Source: Chitinophaga sp.
GTDB lineage: Bacteria; Bacteroidota; Bacteroidia; Chitinophagales; Chitinophagaceae
Length of the DNA: 64,000 bases
NCBI RefSeq assembly: GCF_019236475.1
Contig: NZ_JAFAIX010000012.1
Span: forward strand, 434,001-498,000
Direction of reading: 5' to 3'
The translations under genes and the position numbers were made by a program. Position 1 is the stretch's first letter. Every line of letters starts with the position of its first letter. A model generated the notes under the pieces. The model did not search any database, was not told the DNA's origin, and was given only the letters and a program-made list of their open reading frames with translations. Shown piece after piece: positions 24,199 to 33,877 of the stretch.

Positions 24199-27100
24199 TT
24201 ATACGTATTTGGGTCCTGGTACATAATACTGGCTGTCTTCATCTTCTGGATCCAGGGAAACAGATTTGGTAGATGTTTTCTGTTGCGCCCATGAAAACAC
24301 CAGTGGTAGTATAAATAAAGAGGCAATGGTACTGGCTACCAATCCGCCGATTACAGCTCTTCCTAATGGAGCGGTCTGGTCGCCGGCTTCTCCGAGGCCC
24401 GAAGCCATCGGAATCATACCCACCGCCATCGCGATACTGGTCATCAGAATGGGGCGAAGCCTGATAGAAGTACCTTCCAGCGCCGATCTTCTAGCATCGC
24501 CATTTTCTAGTCGCAGCTTTTCAGCGTTGGTAATCAGTAGGATAGCGTTAGACACGGATACTCCGACTGACATAATTATACCCATATAGGATTGTAGATT
24601 CAAGGTGGAACCGGTTATCAACAGCATTATTAATGATCCTGCCAGCACCGCCGGAATAGTAGCCAGCGACACAAACGCCACTCGGAACGACTGGAAATTA
24701 GCCGCCAGCAATAAGAATATCACCACAATCGCTACTAGCAAACCGGATTGCAGACTATCTAAGGTCTCATTCAGGAGATTCATCAATCCGCGTTTTTCCA
24801 CCGTGATGCCTCGAGGAGGCTCTCCGGCGCGGCGAATCGCGTCTTCCACAGCCCTTGTCGCATTTCCTAAATCCTTTTTATTAATATTCGCGCCAATAGA
24901 CAGAATACGTACTGCCCCAATCCTATCATATTGCCCAATCACCGTATCTGGCACGAGGCTAGCTACATCTCCCAACACAGGGCGCGCTCTATCTTTACTC
25001 AACGGAATGGCCTCCAGATCACTGATAGCAGCCATCTCATTTTCCGGCACTGCCACCTGCACAAAGTAGGAGGTCGCATTCTTTTCATCCAGCCATACGT
25101 TCTTCTCCGTAAAGCGGCTTGATGAAGTAGCGGCCGTCAGCGATCTTGATATCTCCCCAACAGATACTCCCAATTGTGCAGCTCTTTCTCTGTCAATATT
25201 GATGCGGATAGCAGGATAATCCAAGGCCTGATTCAGGTGTAAGTCGCGCAGATACGGGATCTTCTTCATCTCCGCCAAAATCTTCTCTGCAAAAGGCCTG
25301 CTGTCTTTCAGGTTCTTACCCATGACTGCCACTTCAATCGGCGTACTGGCGCCCTGGCTCATCACTTTATCCGTAAGATCTATTGGTTCAAAAGTCATCG
25401 TTACTTCCGGCATTTCTGCGTGTATGCGTTTACGTAACTTCTCTTTCAATTGATCCAGATTGATTTTGAAATCCTCCTTCAGATTTACCTGTAATACGGC
25501 TTCGTTAGGACCAGCCATAAACAGGTAAATCGGGTTTGTTGAATAGGAAGACGGATGCATACCGATGAAAGAAGAAGTGATATCGATGTTCTTCGCTCCC
25601 ACTATCTCTTTCAGGATGTCCGTAGATTTAAGCAGCATGGTTTCCGTTCGTTCGAGGCGGGTACCGGTAGGCTCTTTGAGCCTCACTTGAAATTGTCCGT
25701 TATTGAGTTTAGGTAATATATCACGGCCGATAATACTCATACAAAGCACTACTATACCTCCAATTCCCAGGAAGTACGTGGCAATCGCCAGTTTACGACG
25801 TTTCATCATCGCTTCCAGCCATCCCATAAAGCGCAGTTTAAATTTATCAAACCGGGAAATCGTTTGTGGGTGTTGCTTTTCATCTGCCAGTTCTGTTTCT
25901 ATATAACCGGCAGATTTATGTGTTTCACTGCTGTACACATGATGATGCGCGCCATGGTGTTGGAATTTCTCTGCTTTCAACATCCAGTTTGCCAGCACCG
26001 GCACCATTGTCTGCGACAGCAAATAAGAAGCAATCATCGAAAATCCAATCGCGAGCGACAATGGCAGGAACATCGCTCTGGGCACGCCTGTCATGGTAAA
26101 GGAAGGTACAAACACCGCCAGGATACAGAGTAATATCAGCAGCTTAGGGAAAGCGATTTCCTGGCAAGCATGCCAGATGGCCTGTGCCTTGGTTTTACCC
26201 ATTTCCAGGTGTTGGTGAATATTCTCAATGGTAACCGTAGACTCGTCTACCAATATACCAATCGCCAATGCCAGACCGGAAAGGGTCATAATATTGATGG
26301 TTTGTCCGGCTAGTTTGAGGAACATCACACCCGTTATCACAGATACCGGAATGGTAATAATAACGATGTAAGCGCTTCTGCGATCACCAAGGAAAAGCAG
26401 CACCATGAGGGCCGTCAGTATTGCGCCGATGACTCCTTCACTGATCAAACTTTTCACCGCATTTACTACGTATACACTCTGGTCAAAAACGAAGGATACC
26501 TTTACATCTTCCGGTAGCAGCTTTTGTATACCTGGCAAGGCTTTCTTCAGGTTATTCACCACCGTCCAGGTACTGGCATCAGCAGTTTTGATAATGGGTA
26601 AGTATACAGAGCGTTTACCATTAATCACTGCGTAACTGGAAGTGATATCTGCCGCATCCTCTACTTTAGCCACATCTCGCACAAAAACAGTAGGACCACT
26701 GCCAGCCACCAACGGAATATTTTCAAATTCTTTTACCGTACGTATGACCGTATTAGCCGGCGTGAGATAGGTAACATCGCCAATACGCACGTTACCAGCC
26801 GGAGAGATTTGGTTATTATCTTTTACTGCCGCCACAATCTGATCTGGCGTCAGGTTATGACTACGCATCAATGCGGGGTCTACGTGGATAACTATTGTAC
26901 GGGAGTTACCGCCAAAAGGCGCGGGGGCCGTCAGTCCTGCGATACGACTAAAAGAAGGTCGTACCACCGTCATGGCCAGATCCTGTAGTTCATTATTACT
27001 ACGGGTAGTACTGCTGAGTGCCAACTGTCCGATTGGCAATGTAGAAGCATCGAAGCGAATAATAAACGGAGGCTGTGTACCAGCGGGCATTGCAGAGAAA

Positions 27101-27444
27101 GCGCGATTAGCCATTGCCGTTACCTCTGCTGCCGCCTGCGCCATGTTCGTTCCTTCATAAAAGGAGATCTTAATCATGGTGAGGCCTTGGATATTTTTAG
27201 CTTCAATATCTTTTACACCCGTAACATAGAGAAACAGGTTAGAATAGTTGGTGGCGATGAATCCTTCCATTTGCTGCGGCGACATCCCGCCGTATGGCTG
27301 GGAAACATAGATAGCCGGAAGATTCAAGTCTGGGAAGATATCAATTTTGATAGTCCTGACTGCATTTATACCGAAGAACAACAGGCCTGCCACTAACACC
27401 ATGATAGCAATTGGTTTGCGCAGGGCCGTTCTGATTAAATTCAT
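24199..27444 (-). CDS. RND-family efflux transporter, HAE1-like
   Basis: A 1081-residue inner-membrane proton-driven pump with the standard RND plan: one membrane segment near the N-terminus, a large periplasmic loop, six segments, then the pattern repeated. The fourth segment carries GLALAIGILVDESTV, with an Asp at the proton-relay place. The ATG at 27444 (MNLIRTALRKP) is preferred over a TTG at 27477 that abuts the previous stop codon. It is encoded between its outer-membrane channel and its adaptor. The protein is closer to multidrug than to heavy-metal pumps by motif, but the substrate is unknown. Confidence 0.94.
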   Translation of the reverse strand: MNLIRTALRKPIAIMVLVAGLLFFGINAVRTIKIDIFPDLNLPAIYVSQPYGGMSPQQMEGFIATNYSNLFLYVTGVKDIEAKNIQGLTMIKISFYEGTNMAQAAAEVTAMANRAFSAMPAGTQPPFIIRFDASTLPIGQLALSSTTRSNNELQDLAMTVVRPSFSRIAGLTAPAPFGGNSRTIVIHVDPALMRSHNLTPDQIVAAVKDNNQISPAGNVRIGDVTYLTPANTVIRTVKEFENIPLVAGSGPTVFVRDVAKVEDAADITSSYAVINGKRSVYLPIIKTADASTWTVVNNLKKALPGIQKLLPEDVKVSFVFDQSVYVVNAVKSLISEGVIGAILTALMVLLFLGDRRSAYIVIITIPVSVITGVMFLKLAGQTINIMTLSGLALAIGILVDESTVTIENIHQHLEMGKTKAQAIWHACQEIAFPKLLILLCILAVFVPSFTMTGVPRAMFLPLSLAIGFSMIASYLLSQTMVPVLANWMLKAEKFQHHGAHHHVYSSETHKSAGYIETELADEKQHPQTISRFDKFKLRFMGWLEAMMKRRKLAIATYFLGIGGIVVLCMSIIGRDILPKLNNGQFQVRLKEPTGTRLERTETMLLKSTDILKEIVGAKNIDITSSFIGMHPSSYSTNPIYLFMAGPNEAVLQVNLKEDFKINLDQLKEKLRKRIHAEMPEVTMTFEPIDLTDKVMSQGASTPIEVAVMGKNLKDSRPFAEKILAEMKKIPYLRDLHLNQALDYPAIRINIDRERAAQLGVSVGEISRSLTAATSSSRFTEKNVWLDEKNATSYFVQVAVPENEMAAISDLEAIPLSKDRARPVLGDVASLVPDTVIGQYDRIGAVRILSIGANINKKDLGNATRAVEDAIRRAGEPPRGITVEKRGLMNLLNETLDSLQSGLLVAIVVIFLLLAANFQSFRVAFVSLATIPAVLAGSLIMLLITGSTLNLQSYMGIIMSVGVSVSNAILLITNAEKLRLENGDARRSALEGTSIRLRPILMTSIAMAVGMIPMASGLGEAGDQTAPLGRAVIGGLVASTIASLFILPLVFSWAQQKTSTKSVSLDPEDEDSQYYVPGPKYV

Positions 27445-27477
27445 TGGATTATGTGTTATAATTAAACTATCCTGCAA

Positions 27478-28893
27478 TTACAGTTGGCTCAGGAAAACCT
27501 GGAGATCCCCAATTGTAGCAGCTTTATACAGCAACGCCTGCCATACTCCGTTGTAGGCGATATCACGGTCTGTTTCAGCACGATTGATATTATACAGTGC
27601 TTGTGAGAGGTCCGCGATATTACTCAGCCCATTTTCGTATAGGGTACTCTTCTGAAGAAAGGCGTCTGCGGCGGCTTTCAGCCCTACCGGCGCTTCTCTG
27701 TATTTCTTCAGTGCATTCACCAACTGCGTTTCTGATAACACCAGTTGTTGATTCAAGCGGTGATGTTGCTGTGTATATTCATTCTTCAGTGCTTCCGTCG
27801 TATAGTGTTGACGTGCCACTTGTGAATGGGTGCGCCAGAGGTCTGTCACCGTCCAGGAGAGGTTTAGGCCCAACAAGTAATTGCTGCGATTGGGGGAGAC
27901 ACCATCCCAGTAACCACTGCTATAGCTACTCAGATTCGCCGCGTTGTAGTCCGCATTAAATCCGGATCCGCGTGTCTGCATGACGCCCATCAGGGAAAGA
28001 CGGGGCATTACATTTTTCGCGATAAACTGTTGATTGGCTTCACTCAGGCGGATGCGGGTAGCATAATATTTCAGCAATGGTTGCTGCAGCATATTGATAG
28101 AGTCGTGCATCATCTGTGGCTGCAACATCTCATTGGGAATCTTCGAAATAAAAGTGGTGTCCAGCAAGAATTCCTGCGGGACTACATCCATCATTTCCGC
28201 TAGTTTATTGTTTTGTTGAGCCATGTAGACATCCGCATCTACCAGCGAGAGTTTCGCTTTGGAAACTTCTGCATTGGCGATAGAGCTATCTACACCGGCA
28301 TTCAGTCCGTTCAGGGCACGGGAAACGATCATTCGTTGCAGCTCCTGTGCGCGTAGCAAATTGGATTCCATCGACTTACGGAGCCGTTGTGCCGCCAGCA
28401 AGTTGAGGTAGGCGCCAGCAATTCTGACTTGTTGTTCGAATTTTTCCTGTTCTAGGTCGGCGTTACTGTTATCCAACTGTTGCTTGGCCAATCCCACTTT
28501 GGCTACTCTGCGGCCGAAAGTGACTACATCCCAGGAAATATTCGCCAGGTATAATCCACCAAAGGCAGCATTCCAGTTTTGACTAGGAAGAACAGGACCA
28601 GATGCGCTGGTTGTCCATCCTTTATAACCCCACATAGGGCCATTCTGGCCATTTACAGTACCATAACTGTTTTGAGCAGAGAGATTCAGATCTGGGAGGA
28701 ATTCACGTTTCACTGTATTCACATTCTCCACAGCAGCACGGGCATAGTTCTCTTTGGCTTTAACTGACTGATAATTATTTAACCCTGTTTTCAGGGCATC
28801 CTGTAGGGTGAGGGTCTGGGTTTGGGCCGTCACAACTACAGAACAGCTTCCTGTGGCCAAGGCCACCAGGAACAGCGGTTTCCAGATGTTCAT
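27478..28893 (-). CDS. TolC-like outer-membrane efflux channel
   Basis: A 471-residue protein with a signal peptide (about 1-23) and the two-repeat helical pattern of the OEP family, for example LTLQDALKTGLNNYQSVKAK and ALYNINRAETDRDIAYNGVW near the end. It is the outer-membrane part of the tripartite pump. It is the first gene of the tolC-RND-adaptor unit and follows the AraC regulator by about 100 bases. Confidence 0.92.
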   Translation of the reverse strand: MNIWKPLFLVALATGSCSVVVTAQTQTLTLQDALKTGLNNYQSVKAKENYARAAVENVNTVKREFLPDLNLSAQNSYGTVNGQNGPMWGYKGWTTSASGPVLPSQNWNAAFGGLYLANISWDVVTFGRRVAKVGLAKQQLDNSNADLEQEKFEQQVRIAGAYLNLLAAQRLRKSMESNLLRAQELQRMIVSRALNGLNAGVDSSIANAEVSKAKLSLVDADVYMAQQNNKLAEMMDVVPQEFLLDTTFISKIPNEMLQPQMMHDSINMLQQPLLKYYATRIRLSEANQQFIAKNVMPRLSLMGVMQTRGSGFNADYNAANLSSYSSGYWDGVSPNRSNYLLGLNLSWTVTDLWRTHSQVARQHYTTEALKNEYTQQHHRLNQQLVLSETQLVNALKKYREAPVGLKAAADAFLQKSTLYENGLSNIADLSQALYNINRAETDRDIAYNGVWQALLYKAATIGDLQVFLSQL

Positions 28894-28939
28894 ACATTAA
28901 TCTATAGCGTCCAATAAAAGCAAGGCAAATAAGTGAAGG

Positions 28940-28947
28940 CAAAGGTA
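28940..28947 (-). promoter_or_regulatory. -7 element of the efflux operon
   Basis: The minus strand reads TACCTTTG, an exact -7 match, about 47 bases before the tolC-like ATG. No good -33 TTTG is seen, which fits a promoter that needs an activator such as the adjacent AraC protein. Confidence 0.5.
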
Positions 28948-28995
28948 GAGCTACACCATTTTATCTTTATTGGACAATTGGGGTATTGACTTGTA

Positions 28996-29856
28996 CTATT
29001 TGAACATCATGTCTCTAAAATCTTGTGGGGAGATGCCGGTATTATTCTTAAAAAAGCGGCTAAAGTAAGCAGGGTCCTCGAATCCAAGGTCATAGCAAAT
29101 CTCTTTGATGCTCTTGTGACTAAAAGCCAAACTTCGTTTTGCTTCCAGTACAATGCGCTGGTGCAATAACTCAGTTACTGTACAACTGGTGGATTCTTTC
29201 GTGATTTCGTTCAGTCGCTTTGGCGTGAGTGCAAAAGTATTAGCATAGAAAGCCACTTGGTGCTCTGTGCAGAAATGTTGTTCTATCAACCGGCGTAGTT
29301 GTACTACCCTGGCATCCTGCTGATAAGGCATCATGGTTTCTGCCGCATTACGTTTCTTTTCTCTTTCCAGCAGCAACAGGAAAGCGTTCAGGTAATGCTT
29401 CATGACACTACGGCTACAAGCAGTTCCGCTCATTTCTCTTTCCATGAGCTCCGACAGCAGGGATAAAGACTCGGAAACGCAGGAACCCAGGCGTATCGGT
29501 CCATATCCGTGCCAGCTATTAAACAGGGACGTGAAATCGTAAAGGGTTCCCTGTTCATGTTTATTGGCGAAATAAAATTTTTCTGTGAAGATGATGGATT
29601 TCCCTTCTCGGATGCAATCCAACTGGTGCACTTGACCAGGCCGGAGTAGGAATACCATATTGTCTTCCATCTCATACCAGACAAAATCAACCATATGACG
29701 GCCGGACGCTTTGGTAAACCAAATGATCTGGAAATGGTCATGGCGGTGGGGTTCGTGGGTAAGCGCGTTGGAAAAACTTCCCAGCGGGAAGATATGGAAC
29801 TGACCAGTAAACGGGAGTTCCTGGTACGGAATATCCGGGCTTTTGTTAACTAACAT
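28996..29856 (-). CDS. AraC-family transcriptional regulator
   Basis: A 286-residue regulator. The N-terminal half looks like a cupin sensor domain (HRHDHFQIIWFTKASGRHMV). The C-terminal 100 residues hold the two AraC helix-turn-helix units, ending with SIKEICYDLGFEDPAYFSRF and KNNTGISPQDFR. It lies directly upstream of, and co-directional with, the tolC-RND-adaptor genes. It probably controls the pump in response to a small molecule. Confidence 0.92.
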   Translation of the reverse strand: MLVNKSPDIPYQELPFTGQFHIFPLGSFSNALTHEPHRHDHFQIIWFTKASGRHMVDFVWYEMEDNMVFLLRPGQVHQLDCIREGKSIIFTEKFYFANKHEQGTLYDFTSLFNSWHGYGPIRLGSCVSESLSLLSELMEREMSGTACSRSVMKHYLNAFLLLLEREKKRNAAETMMPYQQDARVVQLRRLIEQHFCTEHQVAFYANTFALTPKRLNEITKESTSCTVTELLHQRIVLEAKRSLAFSHKSIKEICYDLGFEDPAYFSRFFKNNTGISPQDFRDMMFK

Positions 29857-29955
29857 AATCTCTCCTCAAAAATAAAGTAATTATTTACCAGGCCTCGTGC
29901 CGCTCGTGGAAATTTAATGTAGCTTTAAGAGTCGGGAAATTGAAGCCCTCTTTCT

Positions 29956-29963
29956 TAACTTTG
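29956..29963 (+). promoter_or_regulatory. -7 element of ispG
   Basis: TAACTTTG, an exact -7 match, 23 bases before the ispG ATG. No clear -33 element at the right distance. Confidence 0.5.
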
Positions 29964-29986
29964 CGAAGCAAGGAAAACATAATCGC

Positions 29987-31954
29987 ATGCAACTTTATTG
30001 CAATTCATTAACTACCTACAAACGTCTGGACACCCTGGAGGTGAAAGTGGGGGATCTTTTGATAGGAAACCATCATCCTATCCGTATTCAGACCATGACC
30101 ACCACCGACACGCTGGACACTGCCGCCACTGTGGCGCAGACCATTCGTTGTATTGAAGCAGGCGCTGAGCTGGTAAGGATCACGGCCCCCAGTAAAAAAG
30201 AAGCGGAAAACCTGTTGGAAATCAAAAAAGAACTTCGCCGTCAAGGGTATCATACGCCCCTTGTCGCTGATATACATTTTACGCCTAATGCTGCCGAAAT
30301 TGCTGCACGTATAGTAGAAAAGGTACGTATTAACCCAGGAAATTATGTAGATAAAAAGAAATTCGAAACCCTGGATTATACGGATGCCGAATACCAGGAA
30401 GAGATTGACCGTATCCGCGAACGCTTTACTCCGCTGGTGAAAATCTGCCAGGAACATGGAACTGCCATGCGTATAGGTACCAATCACGGCTCCCTCAGTG
30501 ATCGTATTATGAGTCGCTATGGCGATACCCCAATGGGAATGGTAGAGAGCGCTATGGAGTTTCTCCGTATTGCGGAAGATCTGAGCTACCGCAATATTGT
30601 GCTCAGTATGAAAGCCAGCAATCCGCAAGTAATGGTACAAGCTTACCGCTTGCTGGTGCAAACCATGCAGCAGGAACTGGGGCATTGTTATCCCCTGCAC
30701 CTGGGTGTGACAGAAGCCGGCGATGGTGAAGATGGTCGTATCAAATCCGCCATAGGCATCGGTACCCTCCTGGAAGACGGCGTGGGCGATACCATCCGCG
30801 TTTCCCTCACGGAAGATCCTGAATTTGAACTGCCGGTATGCCGAGATATCGTTAAAAGATATACCGATCGCCCAGAAACGAAGGAAGCCACCACGCGCCC
30901 TTTGATCCAGGTGCCTTACTCTCCTTTCACTTACAAACGCAGAGATGCCGAACAGGTAGAGAATATCGGTAGCAAACATGTACCGGTAGTAGTGGCCGAT
31001 TTCAGCGCTGCCAGCAAATTACAGCCGGCAGACCTCCTCGCTATTGGCTATAACTACGATGAGCCTACAGATAAATGGAACATCGCAGATGCCGCAGCAG
31101 ACTATATCTACACCAGCAATACGGTTCCTGCATTCGGACTGCCAGGCACGCTTCGCGTTATCCTGAACAGTGATACCTGGAATACTCTGGCCGACAAACA
31201 TAATTTCCTGCCTTACTTCGATACTGCTGCTTATGTGGCTGCATTCAAGACGGGTAAAGCAGGTAAAGAGAATTTTGTAGCCGTAAACTGCGACAACCTC
31301 GATACACCTGAGATTAGTAGCTTACTGGAATTAGCCTCCGATAAGCATTTTACCGCAGCTACGGTATTTTGTGCAGCCGCCAGCGGCCCTTCTGCTATGG
31401 CGAATGTGCGCAGATTCTTTACAGTACTGTTGGAAAAAAATATAACCGTTCCCGTTATCATACATAGTATCAGCCATCAGGCTACCACCGATGAACACCT
31501 GGTACACCATGCTACAGAAGCGGGCGCCCTTTTGCTGGATGGCTTTGGCGATGGCCTCTGGTTATCCAATCCGCAAGACGAAGCCTCGCAGCGTGCAACA
31601 CTGAATAATATTGCCTTTGGTATCCTGCAAGCAACACGTACCCGTATCTCCAAAACGGAATATATTTCCTGTCCGTCTTGTGGTCGTACCTTGTTTGATT
31701 TACAGGAGACAACTGCCCGCATTCGTGCGGTGACCCATCATTTAAAAGGCGTAAAAATCGCCATTATGGGATGTATTGTGAACGGCCCGGGTGAAATGGC
31801 AGATGCCGATTTCGGCTATGTAGGCAGTGGCGTTGGAAAAATTACCCTTTACAGAGGGAAAGAAATTGTAAAGCGCGGACTCAACAGTGATGTGGCCGTA
31901 GATGAGCTCATCAACCTCATCCGCGACAATGGCATGTGGGTGGATAAAAATTAA
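29987..31954 (+). CDS. ispG: 4-hydroxy-3-methylbut-2-enyl diphosphate synthase, long form
   Basis: Converts methylerythritol cyclodiphosphate to HMBPP in the MEP isoprenoid pathway, using a 4Fe-4S cluster. The protein has 655 residues against 372 in E. coli. The N-terminal TIM barrel (about 1-290, with PIRIQTMTTTDT and EAGDGEDGRIKSAIGIGTLL) is followed by an inserted domain of roughly 220 residues. The C-terminal reductase-like domain carries the cluster ligands Cys562 and Cys565 (CPSCGRT) and Cys596 (CIVNGPGE). This three-domain form is known from plants, Chlamydia and Bacteroidota. Confidence 0.96.
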   Translation: MQLYCNSLTTYKRLDTLEVKVGDLLIGNHHPIRIQTMTTTDTLDTAATVAQTIRCIEAGAELVRITAPSKKEAENLLEIKKELRRQGYHTPLVADIHFTPNAAEIAARIVEKVRINPGNYVDKKKFETLDYTDAEYQEEIDRIRERFTPLVKICQEHGTAMRIGTNHGSLSDRIMSRYGDTPMGMVESAMEFLRIAEDLSYRNIVLSMKASNPQVMVQAYRLLVQTMQQELGHCYPLHLGVTEAGDGEDGRIKSAIGIGTLLEDGVGDTIRVSLTEDPEFELPVCRDIVKRYTDRPETKEATTRPLIQVPYSPFTYKRRDAEQVENIGSKHVPVVVADFSAASKLQPADLLAIGYNYDEPTDKWNIADAAADYIYTSNTVPAFGLPGTLRVILNSDTWNTLADKHNFLPYFDTAAYVAAFKTGKAGKENFVAVNCDNLDTPEISSLLELASDKHFTAATVFCAAASGPSAMANVRRFFTVLLEKNITVPVIIHSISHQATTDEHLVHHATEAGALLLDGFGDGLWLSNPQDEASQRATLNNIAFGILQATRTRISKTEYISCPSCGRTLFDLQETTARIRAVTHHLKGVKIAIMGCIVNGPGEMADADFGYVGSGVGKITLYRGKEIVKRGLNSDVAVDELINLIRDNGMWVDKN

Positions 31955-32037
31955 ATCTTCCTTAAAAGATTATAAGATTTGTTAAAAAAATGGAGGGAAT
32001 TGAAAAATTTCTTATTTTTTAGGAAACATTCATTCAT

Positions 32038-32481
32038 ATGAAACAATTCCTTACAGGCATGCTGGCTATGTTTCTTGGCGTAGCCGTTGCCTCCGCTCAA
32101 GCACCTGCAACTACCCAAAAGAAAGAAGTAAAAGCTAAGACAGAGCACGCAAAAGCTAAAGCTGAACAAGCAAAAGGTGAAGCTAAAGCCGCCGCAGCCG
32201 ACACCAAAGGTGAAGCTAAAGCTGCAAAAGCTGAAGCTAAAGGTGATTTAAAAGCCGCTAAAGCCGAAGCTAAAGGCAAAGAAAAAGCTGCAAAAGCTGA
32301 AGCTAAAGCTGCCGCAGCAGCACCAGGCGAACATCTGAAAAAAGATGGCACTCCTGACAAACGCTACAAAGACGCTAAAGAAGCTGCTCCAGCTAAAGCA
32401 GCAGGTCCTCTGAAAAAGAATGGTACTCCGGACATGCGCTACAAATCAAACAATCCTAATGCAGGAAAAAAGAAATCTTAA
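32038..32481 (+). CDS. Exported Lys/Ala/Glu-rich protein with two GTPDxRYK motifs
   Basis: A 147-residue protein. After the signal peptide (cleavage near ASAQA, residue 21) comes a run of AKAEAKG-type repeats to about residue 98, predicted helical and highly charged. The C-terminal part holds two copies of one motif, LKKDGTPDKRYK and LKKNGTPDMRYK, about 30 residues apart. I know of no assigned function. It stands alone, closed by a terminator at 32491. The repeats may bind nucleic acid, polyanion or cell wall, but that is speculation. Confidence 0.78.
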   Translation: MKQFLTGMLAMFLGVAVASAQAPATTQKKEVKAKTEHAKAKAEQAKGEAKAAAADTKGEAKAAKAEAKGDLKAAKAEAKGKEKAAKAEAKAAAAAPGEHLKKDGTPDKRYKDAKEAAPAKAAGPLKKNGTPDMRYKSNNPNAGKKKS

Positions 32482-32490
32482 ATAAAAAAA

Positions 32491-32526
32491 CGAACGGGTC
32501 GCTATAGCGGCCCGTTTGTTTTTTTA
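32491..32526 (+). terminator. Terminator after the Lys/Ala-rich protein gene
   Basis: CGAACGGG-T-CGC pairs with GCG-G-CCCGTTTG around a TATA loop, followed by a long T run that reaches 32525. It also lies just before the next start codon at 32538, whose TATTTTTG (32525-32532) resembles a -7 element. Confidence 0.8.
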
Positions 32527-32537
32527 TTTTTGTCTGC

Positions 32538-32957
32538 ATGAAAAAACTGATCCTGATACTGGCAGCCGTGATAACAATCACCGCTCACTATGCTACTGCC
32601 CAGCAGAAAACCCGTTATAAAGCTATTTACCAGTTGAACAGTGACGACGATAAAGTAATCCGCGCTACGCTCCGTAATATCAAAAACGCACTGGAAGATC
32701 CCCGTCTGCAAAAGAAAGTAACCATAGAACTTGTTGCCCATGGCAATGGTGTGGTGGCATTTCGCAAAGACCATCCATATGAAGAATTGATGCAAGACCT
32801 TAAAAACAGAGGTGTTTTGCTGGTAGAATGTGAGAATACATTACGCGAGCGGAATATTGTTAAAGAAGACCTCTTTCCTTTTATCAATTACACCCCTAGC
32901 GGGAATGGTGAACTAATCATCAAACAGGCCGAAGGTTGGTCCTATGTTCATCCATAA
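32538..32957 (+). CDS. DsrE-family exported protein
   Basis: A 139-residue protein with a signal peptide (about 1-21, ending ATAQ). The rest fits the DsrE/DsrF-like fold: YKAIYQLNSDDDKVIRATLR, then ELVAHGNGVVAF and LKNRGVLLVECENTL. The Cys in VECENTL is at the place used by DsrE relatives for sulfur transfer. A periplasmic location is unusual for sulfur relay proteins. It precedes a LysR gene by 26 bases, so the two are probably co-transcribed. Confidence 0.8.
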   Translation: MKKLILILAAVITITAHYATAQQKTRYKAIYQLNSDDDKVIRATLRNIKNALEDPRLQKKVTIELVAHGNGVVAFRKDHPYEELMQDLKNRGVLLVECENTLRERNIVKEDLFPFINYTPSGNGELIIKQAEGWSYVHP

Positions 32958-32983
32958 TAGCGGATTTTACTTATTTTTAATCC

Positions 32984-33877
32984 ATGTTCGATTTCAGACT
33001 CAAAGTATTTCATACCGTAGCGAAGCGCCTAAGTTTTACCAAGGCAGCAGAAGAGCTTTATATCTCCCAACCGGCAGTTACCAAACATATCCACGAGTTG
33101 GAGCAACAATTAGGAATGGCTGTTTTTGAGCGCATCGGCAACCGCATCAAGCTTACGCGAGCTGGTCAGTTGGTCATGCATCATACTGAAATCATTTTTG
33201 CAGACTACCGTAATCTCGAATACGATATTAACCAGTTGAAACATACCCAGGGAGGTATGCTACCAATAGGTGCCAGCAGTACTATTGCGCAATACCTGAT
33301 TCCTCCCCTGCTGGCCAAATTCAATCAGCGTTATCCGGATGTGAAAACATCGCTCACCAGTGGTAATACGGAACAAATTGAGCAGGCCCTTTTTGAAAAA
33401 AGTATACAACTTGGAATTATTGAAGGAAGCTCCAAAAATCCACAGTTGAAATATGTAGAGTTTGCGAAAGATGAGATTGTATTGGTAGGAAATCCAAAAC
33501 ACTCTTATGGTAATGGAGAACCTTTATCAGCAGCAGAATTGAAAAGCATTCCCTTGCTCATGCGGGAGCATGGCTCTGGTACGCTGGAAGTGATTACAGA
33601 AGAGCTGAAACGACTGAAATTAAAGATTACAGACCTGAATATAGCCATGTATATGGGCAGTACAGAGAGTATTAAATCGTATCTACATCATGCTCCTTGT
33701 GCCGCCTTTATTTCATTACATGCCGTACAACGGGAATTGGAAGCAGGTGAATTTGTTATTCTGCCGGTGAAAAATTTCAAGTTGGTGAGGAAGCTGCATT
33801 TCACCTATTTGCAGGGGCAGCAAGACAAGCTTGCCCAGTTATTTATCCGTTTTACAAAACAACAGGTAACAGAATAA
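32984..33877 (+). CDS. LysR-family transcriptional regulator
   Basis: A 297-residue regulator. The winged helix-turn-helix is at about 1-60 (LSFTKAAEELYISQPAVTKH), followed by the linker helix and a two-lobed periplasmic-binding-type effector domain (residues 90-290). The N-terminal sequence resembles the CysB/Cbl-like and YeiE/CysL groups that respond to sulfur or sulfite. With the DsrE-like neighbour this makes sulfur-related control plausible, but the ligand is unproven. Its stop codon abuts that of the convergent GNAT gene. Confidence 0.9.
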   Translation: MFDFRLKVFHTVAKRLSFTKAAEELYISQPAVTKHIHELEQQLGMAVFERIGNRIKLTRAGQLVMHHTEIIFADYRNLEYDINQLKHTQGGMLPIGASSTIAQYLIPPLLAKFNQRYPDVKTSLTSGNTEQIEQALFEKSIQLGIIEGSSKNPQLKYVEFAKDEIVLVGNPKHSYGNGEPLSAAELKSIPLLMREHGSGTLEVITEELKRLKLKITDLNIAMYMGSTESIKSYLHHAPCAAFISLHAVQRELEAGEFVILPVKNFKLVRKLHFTYLQGQQDKLAQLFIRFTKQQVTE

